Source of the DNA: DATBFX01 sp034667245
GTDB lineage: Bacteria; Chloroflexota; Chloroflexia; Thermomicrobiales; UBA6265
Reading direction: 5' to 3'
DNA length: 18,009 bases
Assembly (NCBI GenBank): GCA_034667245.1
Contig: JAXDKI010000270.1
Location: 1 to 18,009, forward strand
The translations under genes were made by a program, and so were the position numbers. The notes under the pieces are model-generated. The model was not told the DNA's origin, searched no databases, and worked only from the letters and a program-made list of their open reading frames with translations. Positions 7,715 to 15,129 of this stretch are shown here, in pieces. Numbering within the stretch: position 1 is the first letter of the stretch; every line of letters begins with the position of its first letter.

Positions 7715-8971
7715 ATGACGGAACCGGTCCGGCTGGCGATCATCGGCTGCGGAGGGATGGGGCGACGGCACCTGGCGGGGTTGGCGGAGCTGACGAGGGC
7801 CGACCCGAACAGCGTCGATCTGGTCGCGGTTTGCGACCTGAACGAGCAAAACGCCCAGGATCTGGCCGACGAGGCGCAGGGCCTCCTCGGTCGCCGCCCG
7901 GCCGTCTTCACCGACGCCGCGCAGATGACTCGCGAGACCGACGGCCTGGAAGCTGCCGACTGCACCACCGACACCGGCTCGCACCACCGCGTCGCCGTCG
8001 ATCTGCTCGATCTCGGTCTGCACACCCTCTGCGAGAAACCGCTCGCGCTCACCGTCCGCGGCTGTAATGTTGTCCTCGCCGCCGCCGAGCGCAACGGCAA
8101 GATCCTCTCCGTCGCCGAGAACTACCGCCGCGACCCGATCAACCGCCTCGTCCGCGCCCTCCTCGACGATGGCGCCATCGGCGACCGCCAATTCATCACG
8201 GAGACGGCCATCCGGGGCCGTGATACCCTCTTCATCACCCCCTGGCGCCACCAGAAGCTGACCGGTGCGCTCACCCTCGACGCCGGCGTCCACAGCGCCG
8301 ACATCCTCCAGTATTACTTCGGCGACCCCGCCAGCGCCTTCGGCCAGGTCCGCCTCTACGAGAAGACCCGCGTCCGCCGCGATACCGCCGGTCCCGGCGG
8401 CTGGTACGCGAAGTGGGCTGCCAACTTGCCCTCCACGGTCGAAGCGACCGGCGAAGACGCGATGTTCGGCCTGATCACCTTCGCCAATGGCACTCTCGGC
8501 CAGTGGACCGACCACTACGCCGGCCACGGCGAACCGTTCAACCACCGGCGAGTCCTCGGCACCCGCGGCGCCATCATCGCCCCCGGCGATCGCAACGGCC
8601 GCCCCGTCCGCCTCACCCTCGACGACGGTACCGACGTCGCCGACGAGCACATCCTCGACTACGCCCCAAGCTACCGCCTCGACCCCGTCACCGCCACCAT
8701 CTTCGGCGGCGATCGTCCCTGGACCTACGACTTCGACTTCCCGACCACCGATCGCAAGATCATCGCCCTCGAATACGCCGAATTCGCGACCTGCATCCGC
8801 ACCGGTACGCAACCCGAAGTCGACGGCATCGTCGGCCGCCGCGCCGTCGCCCTCGTCTATGCCCTCTTCGAATCCCACCTCGCCAACCGCCCGGTCACCA
8901 TCGACGAAGTCGAAACCTCCACCGTCGACGCCTACCAGCGCGAGATCGACGAGCATCTCGGGCTTTGCTGA
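7715..8971 (+). CDS. Gfo/Idh/MocA-family oxidoreductase
   Basis: This 418-residue NAD(P)-dependent dehydrogenase of sugars, inositols or related polyols is probably cytoplasmic. The Rossmann fold opens with VRLAIIGCGGMGRRHL (glycines 11, 13, 14 and 16). The family's EKP motif is at 107-109 (CEKPLAL). The catalytic segment TLDAGVHSADILQYYFG carries D189 and H193 in the usual D-x3-H spacing. The C-terminal substrate domain includes DEVETSTVDAYQREI. AAGGAGG lies just before ATG 7715; an upstream in-frame start (7667) would add 16 residues ahead of the Rossmann strand and is rejected. The substrate cannot be read from sequence. The isomerase/epimerase gene 157 bases downstream on the same strand suggests a shared carbohydrate pathway, possibly with co-transcription. 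Confidence 0.9.
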   Translation: MTEPVRLAIIGCGGMGRRHLAGLAELTRADPNSVDLVAVCDLNEQNAQDLADEAQGLLGRRPAVFTDAAQMTRETDGLEAADCTTDTGSHHRVAVDLLDLGLHTLCEKPLALTVRGCNVVLAAAERNGKILSVAENYRRDPINRLVRALLDDGAIGDRQFITETAIRGRDTLFITPWRHQKLTGALTLDAGVHSADILQYYFGDPASAFGQVRLYEKTRVRRDTAGPGGWYAKWAANLPSTVEATGEDAMFGLITFANGTLGQWTDHYAGHGEPFNHRRVLGTRGAIIAPGDRNGRPVRLTLDDGTDVADEHILDYAPSYRLDPVTATIFGGDRPWTYDFDFPTTDRKIIALEYAEFATCIRTGTQPEVDGIVGRRAVALVYALFESHLANRPVTIDEVETSTVDAYQREIDEHLGLC

Positions 8972-9002
8972 GAGTCGTCGGTCGTCGGTCGTTTGTCGTC
9001 AG
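8971..9002 (+). repeat. Left arm of 32-bp inverted repeat
   Basis: The arm begins AGAGTCGTCGGTCGTCGGTC right at the oxidoreductase stop codon. It matches the reverse complement of 9079-9110 at 29 of 32 positions. It is built from GTCGTCG-like heptamers and would form a long hairpin in RNA, with 76 bases between the arms. Confidence 0.8.
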
Positions 9003-9078
9003 AACGAAGCCTTGGGCACCGTCGTCCTCACTTCGACAATCGCCCCTGACGTTCAGGACCGGCACCGACGACCAACCG

Positions 9079-9110
9079 CTGACGACCGACGACCGGCGAC
9101 CGACGACTCT
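9079..9110 (+). repeat. Right arm of 32-bp inverted repeat
   Basis: This is the complementary arm, ending CGACCGACGACTCT 18 bases before the isomerase start codon at 9129. Folded, the structure would leave the GGAG ribosome site just outside the stem. It could therefore act as an mRNA-stabilising or attenuating element, or be a dispersed intergenic repeat. Confidence 0.8.
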
Positions 9111-9128
9111 CAAAAATCGGAGTTCACC

Positions 9129-9989
9129 ATGCTGCTCTCGTACAGCACCTGGGGCATGCCCAACGTTCCGATCGACGTCGCCGTTTCCCCCTGCGCCGGG
9201 CTTGGGTTCGACGGGTTGGAATTGACCGTCATCCCCGGTTGGTCCACCGACGCGGCTGGCCTTGACGCGGCCGAGCGGACGCGCATCCGCCGCCTCTACG
9301 ACGATCACCACCTCGCCCTCTGCGGCATGTCCGGCAACACCCCACTCCTCGCTGCCGACCCGGACGAGCACGCCCGGAACATGACCCGCTTCCGCGGCTA
9401 CCTCGACCTCGCCGCCGAACTCCAGCACCCCGGCGAAACCCTGACCGTCACCACCACCTCCAGCGGCGCCGCGGAAGATTGGGACGCCGTCAAGGAGTCC
9501 CTCGTCGATCGCTTCGGCCAGCTCGCGGAGCACGCACGGCAGGCCGGCGTCATGATCGGCGCCGAACCCCACGTCGGCACCGCCCTCCGTCGTCCCGAAG
9601 ACGTCCTCTGGCTCATCGATCAAGTCAGATCGCCCGCGCTCACCATCCACTTTGACATCAGCCACTTCAACGTCCAGGGCATGGACATGGAGACCGTCGT
9701 CGCCCAACTCGCCCCCCACAGCGCCCACACCCATGTCAAAGACGAGCGCGGCCTTGCCCCGGACCACGAATTCCTCATCCCCGGCGAAGGCGACATGGAC
9801 TACCCCCGCTACCTCCAGGCCATGGCCCGCGCCGGCTACGATGGCCACATCGTCGTCGAAGTCAGCATCATGGTCCAACGCCGCCCCAACTACGATGCGC
9901 TTGCCGCGGCGACGCAGTCGTACCAGGTGCTTTCCCGGGCCTTCGAGGAGGCGGGTATTTCGCGCGGGACGGCTGCGCACCCGAGGTAG
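9129..9989 (+). CDS. Sugar phosphate isomerase/epimerase-like TIM-barrel protein
   Basis: The protein has 286 residues and belongs to the xylose-isomerase-like TIM-barrel superfamily, which includes IolE, hydroxypyruvate isomerase and tagatose epimerase. It begins MLLSYSTWGMPNVP. The usual metal-binding positions are visible: E146 in GAEPHVG, D176 and H179 in HFDISHF, H202 in HTHVKDERG and E244 in IVVEVSIMV. These residues normally bind a divalent metal that assists proton or hydride shuffling on a keto-sugar. The length is typical for the family. ATG 9129 has GGAG 6 bases upstream. The exact substrate is unknown. Next to a Gfo/Idh/MocA enzyme it probably acts on the same sugar or cyclitol, the oxidoreductase making the keto form and this enzyme isomerising it. 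Confidence 0.85.
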   Translation: MLLSYSTWGMPNVPIDVAVSPCAGLGFDGLELTVIPGWSTDAAGLDAAERTRIRRLYDDHHLALCGMSGNTPLLAADPDEHARNMTRFRGYLDLAAELQHPGETLTVTTTSSGAAEDWDAVKESLVDRFGQLAEHARQAGVMIGAEPHVGTALRRPEDVLWLIDQVRSPALTIHFDISHFNVQGMDMETVVAQLAPHSAHTHVKDERGLAPDHEFLIPGEGDMDYPRYLQAMARAGYDGHIVVEVSIMVQRRPNYDALAAATQSYQVLSRAFEEAGISRGTAAHPR

Positions 9990-10311
9990 ACCGAGGTCTG
10001 TGACCGTCGACCGTCAACCGGGTGGCCGATAGAGACCGACGCCACCCGATGATGACGTTGACGGAACGCGAAATCGCCGAGATTGCGCATCACCCGCGAG
10101 CTCCGCGCTCGGCGAGCCGACGCGTCCTCTATTTTCACGACGCGGAACGCTGGCTCCTTCCCTAGACTCGATATTGCCACGCGGCACGTCTACTTCTCCG
10201 AACCGGCCGGTCGGCTCGGCAATTGACGCAGAACTCGGCCGCGTGGTGGCACGCACTGGCCCGTAGTGGCCGGTCGGGAACCGCACGAGCGACGAGAAAA
10301 GGAGGACGACG
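9990..10311 (+). other. Spacer with a hairpin, no gene
   Basis: A hairpin pairs CGGGTGGC (10019-10026) with GCCACCCG (10041-10048) about 30 bases past the isomerase stop. It has no T-run and may be a weak terminator. The rest shows no coding frame and no convincing promoter. AAAAGGAGG close to 10300 is the ribosome site of the protease gene. Confidence 0.4.
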
Positions 10312-11409
10312 ATGTCGAATGGCGAGGCCCGCCGATCGCGGCGGGAACCACCGGCTGACGCACCGCAGGACGCGAATCGGATGACGTTGCCGGCAACGGC
10401 GCTGGCGGAGGCACAGCAGGCGCTGAGCACCGCCGCCCCGGCGTTCCTCGACCCCGACCGTCCGCGGGCCAACGTCCGCGGGATGGGGGTCGGGGTGAAG
10501 TGGTCGAATGGCCAACCGACGGGCGAGCCGGCCCTCTTGGTGTTGGTAACCCATAAGGTAGCACCGGAAGAGTTGCCTGGGGACGACTTGGTGCCGCCCA
10601 ACCTGGCCGGCATGCAGACCGATGTCCTCCAGGTCGGCGAAGTCTTCGCTGGTGGACAGGCGCCACCGGTCGCCACCGTACAAACGCTTGCCAAACGCGC
10701 CCGACCGGCGGGAGGCGGCTACAGTGTCGGGCACTTCAAGATCACGGCGGGCACCATCGCGACCTGCGTCTACGACATTCTCCCTGGCGGCACTACCAAT
10801 CCCCCCACCCACGGGATTGGCATCGCGCCCAAGTACTACATCCTCAGCAACAACCACGTCCTCGCCAATAGCAACAACGCCAACCTGGGCGACGCCATCC
10901 TCCAGCCGGGTCCCTTCGATGGCGGCACCGACCCGGCGGACCGGATCGCTGCCCTGAGCCGGTTCGTTCCCATCACCTTATCGCCGGCGGTTCCGTTGGG
11001 ACTGCACCGCAATCTCGTCGACGCGGCGATCGCCGAAGGCCAGTTCTACGACCTGGACCGCGAGATCTATTGGGCCGGCTACGTGCGGGGCTGGCGACGC
11101 AGAGCGGACGTGACCGTCGGGACCCCGGTCCAAAAGACCGGACGGACCACCAACTACACGACCGGGCGTATCACGGCGATCAACGCGACAATCGACGTCA
11201 ATTATGGTGGAGGGCAAGTCGCTCGCTTCGTCGACCAGATCGTGACCACCAGCATATCGGCCCCGGGTGACTCCGGGTCGTTGGTGACGACGATGGACGA
11301 TGTCGCAGTCGGGCTCCTCTTCGCGGGCTCATCCGTCGCGACGATCGCCAACCAAATCGAGAACGTGCGATCGTTGCTTCGGGTCGAGGTGGCGGAAGCG
11401 ATCGCGTAG
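10312..11409 (+). CDS. Trypsin-like serine protease with N-terminal accessory domain
   Basis: This 365-residue protein has a chymotrypsin-type fold in its C-terminal two thirds. The apparent triad is H182 in YYILSNNHVLANSN, D237 in NLVDAAIAE and S321 in APGDSGSLV. VQKTGRTTNYTTGRI, about 40 residues before the serine, fits the same fold. Residues 54-111 form a separate small domain (NVRGMGVGVKWSNG ... GMQTDVLQVGEV) that recurs as the stand-alone protein at 11480-11704. There is no clear signal peptide; the first 25 residues are polar and arginine-rich, so location is uncertain. The start has AAAAGGAGG about 6 bases upstream. The substrate is unknown. The N-terminal domain could be a propeptide, a chaperone-like module or a targeting domain (inference). 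The gene is not in an operon and faces its small homologue. Confidence 0.75.
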   Translation: MSNGEARRSRREPPADAPQDANRMTLPATALAEAQQALSTAAPAFLDPDRPRANVRGMGVGVKWSNGQPTGEPALLVLVTHKVAPEELPGDDLVPPNLAGMQTDVLQVGEVFAGGQAPPVATVQTLAKRARPAGGGYSVGHFKITAGTIATCVYDILPGGTTNPPTHGIGIAPKYYILSNNHVLANSNNANLGDAILQPGPFDGGTDPADRIAALSRFVPITLSPAVPLGLHRNLVDAAIAEGQFYDLDREIYWAGYVRGWRRRADVTVGTPVQKTGRTTNYTTGRITAINATIDVNYGGGQVARFVDQIVTTSISAPGDSGSLVTTMDDVAVGLLFAGSSVATIANQIENVRSLLRVEVAEAIA

Positions 11410-11425
11410 AGAGCGGGGAGGCACG

Positions 11426-11462
11426 TGACGTGGGCACGCTCTCCTGGAGCGGGTCCACGTCA
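11426..11462. terminator. Shared hairpin between convergent genes
   Basis: An outer 8-bp stem (TGACGTGG 11426-11433 with CCACGTCA 11455-11462) encloses a 5-bp inner stem (CGCTC with GAGCG). It lies 17 bases beyond both stops, in the gap between the protease and the small homologous protein. It reads equally on both strands, but neither side has a T-run. Confidence 0.45.
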
Positions 11463-11479
11463 GCCCCGTCGCGCCGGCA

Positions 11480-11704
11480 TCACAGGGCCGATACGGTGCC
11501 GATCTCCCGCACGTCCGTTTCGTAGCCTTCGATGACCTTGGGCACGATATCCTGCGGCTGCAAATTGGTCTCGGGAAGCTTTTGCTCCACAAAGACCACG
11601 ATCACGTCTCTGCCCGCCTCATCTTTCCCGGTGGCGATCCCGTTGACGTTCGGCAGCCTCCGGAGTTCCTCTTCGTGGTGCCGTTTCGCGGTCTCGATGT
11701 CCAT
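11480..11704 (-). CDS. Stand-alone homologue of the protease N-terminal domain
   Basis: This is a 74-residue, probably cytoplasmic protein. After a charged helix (MDIETAKRHHEEELRRLP), residues 19-71 align with residues 54-111 of the convergent protease. NVNGIATG matches NVRGMGVG, VIVVFVEQKLPE matches LLVLVTHKVAPE, QDIVPKVIEGYETDV matches DDLVPPNLAGMQTDV, and both end in a G-x-V. AAGGAG lies 6-8 bases before ATG 11704, which supports that start; an upstream start at 11752 lacks this. The paralogy within 1.4 kb suggests one derives from the other or that they co-function. The protein might bind the protease as an inhibitor or folding helper, as some free propeptide homologues do. That role is inference only. 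Confidence 0.75.
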   Translation of the reverse strand: MDIETAKRHHEEELRRLPNVNGIATGKDEAGRDVIVVFVEQKLPETNLQPQDIVPKVIEGYETDVREIGTVSAL

Positions 11705-12265
11705 TCCTGGCTCCTTCGCTTGTTCGGCAAGACACCTACCACGGCAACGCAAAGGTATGCCAAGGGGGGAACGATGTCAAAAACGACGCGGCGATTGGGC
11801 TTCGGCAGATGATCGTGTCGCCAACACTCAATGACGATCGCTGTATCGATCAGACCAACAGTTTTTCAGCCGCTATGATCTCCTTGCGGAACCGGCATGC
11901 CTACGACGTGATCCGCCGGCCCACGCACGGAGAAATGCGGTCATCCCCGGCGCGATCGCCGACCCTTGAGTTCGTGCCCTCGCGTTGGTCGGCGCACGGT
12001 TCCGTCTGCTCGACTCATTGAGGCATCGTCCCGCCGCACCAAGACGCCGCTCGGCGTCCTGCTCGCCGCCGACGGCATCCCCCATACCGGCAACATGCTC
12101 ATCATGCTGGCGACCGTGACTCTGATCGTTCCCCTCGTCCTCTGGCTCGCCCCGGCCCTCCGGACGTTGGCGGGGCTGAGTGTTCGGTTGCTCCCACGTC
12201 ACTCCGGCACGGAGGCAGCTCTATCGATGCGCTTGGCGGTACTGCTGGCGCTACCCCGAATCGAT
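11705..12265. other. Spacer with no convincing gene
   Basis: The long plus-strand frame running through it into 12580 is antisense to the gene at 12266-12595 and is not gene-like, apart from one hydrophobic stretch near 12095-12180 (MLIMLATVTLIVPLVLWL). That stretch could be a membrane-protein remnant, but no ribosome site supports it. A 12-codon frame at 11774-11812 (MSKTTRRLGFGR) follows GGGGGGAACG and may be chance. No promoter is recognisable. Confidence 0.4.
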
Positions 12266-12595
12266 TCATACCGCGCAGTCGCAACCCTTCGCGCGCAGGA
12301 TCGCGCGCTGCTCGTCGGGCGTGTTGACGTACGCGTCCTGGACCGCCTCTCCAGTGGCCAGCTGTTGGGCGAGGGGGCTCTCATGCCTGTAACCCCGCCG
12401 TCGCATCTCAGCGACCAGGGCCTCGTGCCGGAGATAGAGCGCATTGAGTTTCCCACGCCACCGGCGCGTCTCCGGGTGCTGGGCATAACCGCGTTTGTCT
12501 TGGGTGAGAATCTGCCAGAGGGCGTGAAGTTCCCGGTGCTCGCCGAGCAGATGCCGCCGGCAGAGTTCGGCCGGCGGTAGGTCCCAGATGCGCAC
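12266..12595 (-). CDS. Endonuclease V/pyrimidine-dimer glycosylase-like protein
   Basis: This 109-residue protein begins with GTG and reads MRIWDLPPAELCRRHLLGEH, followed by RELHALW. The segment H15 ... E19-H-R21-E22-L resembles the helix of phage T4 endonuclease V that carries its catalytic glutamate (H16, R22, E23 there). Later come HPETRRWRGKLNALYLRHEA and EMRRRGYRHESPL. In T4 the N-terminal amine is the nucleophile for base excision at thymine dimers. Here residue 2 would be arginine, so chemistry by the free N-terminus is possible but unproven. The C-terminus ends KGCDCAV. GAAGGGA lies 9 bases before the GTG. If the assignment holds, it would repair UV damage in the cytoplasm. It stands alone, with spacers on both sides. 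Confidence 0.65.
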   Translation of the reverse strand: MRIWDLPPAELCRRHLLGEHRELHALWQILTQDKRGYAQHPETRRWRGKLNALYLRHEALVAEMRRRGYRHESPLAQQLATGEAVQDAYVNTPDEQRAILRAKGCDCAV

Positions 12596-13065
12596 TGGAT
12601 TCGTTCCCTTCGTCAGAGAATCGGTCTCTGTCTTGAGGTATTAACACGAACTTCATTTGGGCGCGATCACGCGGCCGCCCATCGGTAACCTCCACGAGCC
12701 GGCCATTGACCGCCGGAACGACACTCCAGGCGAGGATCGACGCGGCCTATGCGGCGAGTGGCTCACGTCGGGACACGCCCGCTGGAGTTCCGCAAAGACC
12801 TCGCCTAACGGGGCCGCATCCGCTGCGGCTTGGATGCCCATCATGCACGCTCCGCCATCGAATGCCGCGAGACGCAATTGCTCGATTCTAGAACGTCGTC
12901 ATGAGTTGTTGTCGATCATGGTCATCGGCAAGACGTTGCTGCGACATTGTAGCGAGGACTTCTCTGTACGGTAACACCGCCGTCTTCGTGGCATTGACAA
13001 TGCTAAAGCTGCACTTTGGGTTTTCTTCGATGGTGGCGCGTTAGCACACTGGAGGACACGACGTC
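12596..13065. other. Spacer before the DUF378 gene
   Basis: Apart from the possible fragment at 12653-12877, nothing coding is seen. An AT-richer stretch from about 12895 to 13025 probably holds the promoter of the DUF378 gene. It includes a perfect TTGACA at 12994-12999, but the -10 region at the right distance (TGGGTT) is poor. GGAGG at 13051-13055 is the ribosome site. Confidence 0.35.
12653..12877 (-). pseudogene. Possible gene fragment on the minus strand
   Basis: A frame opening at TTG 12877 reads MRLAAFDGGACMMGIQAAAD (first codon TTG) and continues PLGEVFAELQRACPDV, which looks protein-like with GC-rich third positions. The remaining 35 codons turn into arginine/proline-rich, non-gene-like sequence before the stop. 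There is no good ribosome site and an in-frame stop lies shortly upstream. The picture fits a decayed or frameshifted small gene. The family is not recognised, and chance is a real alternative. Confidence 0.25.
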
Positions 13066-13293
13066 ATGGCGAAACCATTGGATAAAGTGGCACTGCTGTT
13101 GGTGATTGTCGGTGCCCTCAACTGGGCGCTTGTCGGCCTGTTCAAGTTCGACCTCGTCGCCGAGATCGTTGGGGAAGAATTCGGGAGAGTGAACGTGGTC
13201 TCCCGCATCGTCTATGTCCTCGTTGGCATCGCCGGTCTCTACCTGATCCCCCGCGTGGTGCAAGAGTCAAGCCGGTCCGATACGGTCCGCTGA
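13066..13293 (+). CDS. DUF378 small membrane protein
   Basis: This 75-residue protein has two hydrophobic segments, at about 7-26 (VALLLVIVGALNWALVGLF) and 44-62 (VVSRIVYVLVGIAGLYLIP). NWALVGLFKFDLVAEIVG and SRIVYVLVGIAGLY match the recurrent pattern of DUF378 proteins. Such proteins are predicted inner-membrane proteins of unknown function. The C-terminus is short and polar (QESSRSDTVR). GGAGG lies 10 bases before the ATG. The gene stands alone and its neighbours give no hint of role. Confidence 0.85.
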   Translation: MAKPLDKVALLLVIVGALNWALVGLFKFDLVAEIVGEEFGRVNVVSRIVYVLVGIAGLYLIPRVVQESSRSDTVR

Positions 13294-13863
13294 TCGCACG
13301 CGTAGCCAATCGAAGGCTCACCCTCCTCTACCACGGTCAGAGGCAGGCGGTGTGCCATCCCGCGGCTTGATATCGTCCGCGCCATCGCCAACACGGCCCA
13401 CGGCAGCGCCCGGTTGCACGTAGCAACCGGGCGCCGGGCACATCATGACCCCAAAGGAAAGCCGGAGAGCAGCAGCCCCTCGCTGGGTGGCCGTAGATGC
13501 CGGATTCCCGGATAGGGGACCGGGAAGAAGGCCGCGCGCATGAAGTGGACCGTACCCCGGTCATCCCCACACCAGCACCGACCTCCACGACGCTACGACA
13601 CGAATCTGTGCATCACGAGTTCGTGATCTTCGATTAAGCGGGCGCGATTCTCCCCTCCTGGATCATCTCTCCCCTGATCGGCGGCGGAGCCGCTTACGTC
13701 CCCATGCGCCACCCGTCGAGCAGCACGTTTCCGGCAACGGCGATCTCATGGCTGCCATCCCAAAAATCTTGTACATTTATGGGTAGATCCTGGCAAGTCG
13801 AGACAATCGTGGTGGCTTCCGCATCCACAGACGATCGGCGCGGTGCCGCTGGAGGGGAACGCA
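13294..13863. other. 570-bp spacer rich in dyad symmetry
   Basis: No frame here is gene-like. Besides the hairpin at 13406-13434 there is a stem TTCCCGG (13505-13511) with CCGGGAA (13520-13526), and a near-palindrome ATCACGAGTTCGTGAT at 13612-13627 that could be an operator. An AT-rich patch near 13760-13790 may contain the promoter of the repair operon, but no convincing -35/-10 pair is seen. GGAGGGG near 13850 is the ribosome site of the nuclease gene. Confidence 0.4.
13406..13434. other. Perfect 12-bp GC-rich hairpin
   Basis: GCGCCCGGTTGC (13406-13417) and GCAACCGGGCGC (13423-13434) pair perfectly around a 5-base loop ACGTA, 112 bases beyond the DUF378 stop. No T-run follows in either direction. 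It could be a rho-independent-like structure without U tract, part of a structured RNA, or a protein site. Confidence 0.6.
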
Positions 13864-15129
13864 GTGTTCCGATTCGTTCATGCTGCGGACCTCCACCTCG
13901 ATACGCCGTTCCAGGCGATGGTGCGCGCCACCCCGACGATTGCCGACGCACTTCGGGATGCTTCCCTCGATGCGTTCGACAGTCTCGTGCAACTTGCGAT
14001 CGACCGTGAAGCAGCGTTCCTCGTTATCGCGGGTGACGTCTACGACGGCTCAGAGCGAGGAGTCCGCGCGCAGTTCCGCTTCCTGCGTGGCCTCGAACGA
14101 CTCTCTACTCACGGTATCCAAACCCTCGTCGTTCACGGCAACCATGATCCAGTCGACGGCTGGTCGGCGATCCGCGGCCAGTGGCCGGATGGGGTGACGG
14201 TCTTCGGCTACACCGGGGTCGAAACCGTTCCGATCGACCGGAACGGCAATCGTCTCGCCACGGTCTACGGTGTCAGCTATCCCACGCGCGCGGTCGCCGA
14301 AAACCTCAGCCTGCGTTTTCGGCGCACGTCCGACCCCGGGATCCACATCGGTCTTCTGCATTGCAACGTTGGAGGCGATCGCGATCACGAAGCGTATAGC
14401 CCGTGCTCACTCGACGACCTGCGTCAGGCACAGATGGACTATTGGGCACTCGGCCACATCCATAAACGCCAGGTGCTGTCTCCCCACGGGCCGTCTGTCG
14501 TCTACCCGGGGAACACCCAGGGACGCAGTCACAAACCGAGTGAGATGGGCCCGAAAGGGGCAATGGTGGTCACGGTCGACGGACAGATGGTACGACCGCC
14601 GGAGTTCGTCCCACTGGATCGGGTCCGCTTCGTCGGCGTTGAGGTCGATGTCGCACGGATCGCGGATCTGCCCGCCCTGTCGCGAGCCTTGATGGGACAT
14701 GCGGGGGCGGCGCGTGCCGAGCATGGGAACCGGGGACTCCTCCTTCGCGCGGTGCTCAAGGGACGAGGTCCGGTCCACCGCGACCTTTCCCGTCCGAACG
14801 CGGTAGACGAGCTCCTGCGAGACCTGAGAGATGCGGCAGAGACGGACGAGCCGTTCCTTTGGTGGGAGTCCATTCGCCGCGAAACGCAGCCCGATTTGGA
14901 CCGTTCGGTGATCCGGCAACGCGGCGACTTTGCGTCCGAGTTGCTGCGACGGAGTGAAGACATCCGTGCCAACCCAGAGAGCACGGAGCGATTTGGCGCC
15001 GCCAAACTCGACGCACTGCCACCGTCCATCGTGCAGTTTCTCTCCGAAGACCTGAATGGCTCACATGCCGCGCTCTTGCAATCGGCCGAGGACCTGGCGC
15101 TCGACATGCTCGAAGGGAATGCATCGTGA
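13864..15129 (+). CDS. YhaO/SbcD-like DNA repair nuclease (metallophosphoesterase)
   Basis: This 421-residue calcineurin-like phosphoesterase of the Mre11/SbcD superfamily is closest in style to YhaO. The metal-binding signatures are in order: DLHLD (D9, H11), GDVYDG with D58, GNHDP (N93, H94, D95), H166 in LLHCNVGG, and GHIHKR (H198, H200). All ligands of the two-metal site are present. The family's nucleases process DNA ends in repair. After about residue 250 the C-terminal part is helical and presumably contacts the ATPase partner. GTG 13864 is preferred over GTG 13843 because GGAGGGG lies 6-7 bases before it and the first strand (FRFVHAADLH) starts at once. The stop overlaps the start of the next gene in GTGA, so the two are translationally coupled and likely form one complex. 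Confidence 0.88.
   Translation: MFRFVHAADLHLDTPFQAMVRATPTIADALRDASLDAFDSLVQLAIDREAAFLVIAGDVYDGSERGVRAQFRFLRGLERLSTHGIQTLVVHGNHDPVDGWSAIRGQWPDGVTVFGYTGVETVPIDRNGNRLATVYGVSYPTRAVAENLSLRFRRTSDPGIHIGLLHCNVGGDRDHEAYSPCSLDDLRQAQMDYWALGHIHKRQVLSPHGPSVVYPGNTQGRSHKPSEMGPKGAMVVTVDGQMVRPPEFVPLDRVRFVGVEVDVARIADLPALSRALMGHAGAARAEHGNRGLLLRAVLKGRGPVHRDLSRPNAVDELLRDLRDAAETDEPFLWWESIRRETQPDLDRSVIRQRGDFASELLRRSEDIRANPESTERFGAAKLDALPPSIVQFLSEDLNGSHAALLQSAEDLALDMLEGNAS

Noticed and set aside
7619..8956. A 445-codon minus-strand frame opposite the oxidoreductase
   Set aside because: It is a glycine/valine/aspartate-rich mirror of the oxidoreductase codons without any recognisable domain. The plus strand has the Rossmann, EKP and catalytic motifs.
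8971..9110. CRISPR-like array in the GTCGTCG repeats
   Set aside because: The units are short, inverted rather than direct, and lack unique spacers of constant length. No cas gene is present. No CRISPR array was seen in the window.
11966..12580. A 204-codon plus-strand frame with a hydrophobic stretch
   Set aside because: It lies antisense to the whole endonuclease V-like gene, has no ribosome site, and only a short part looks membrane-like. It is kept as a note in the spacer entry.
13380..13590. RNase P RNA or cobalamin-riboswitch resemblance (AAAGGAAAGCCGG, ACCGGGAAGAAGG)
   Set aside because: Only short strings match. The rest of either consensus, including the paired long-range elements, is not visible, and the next genes have no related function.
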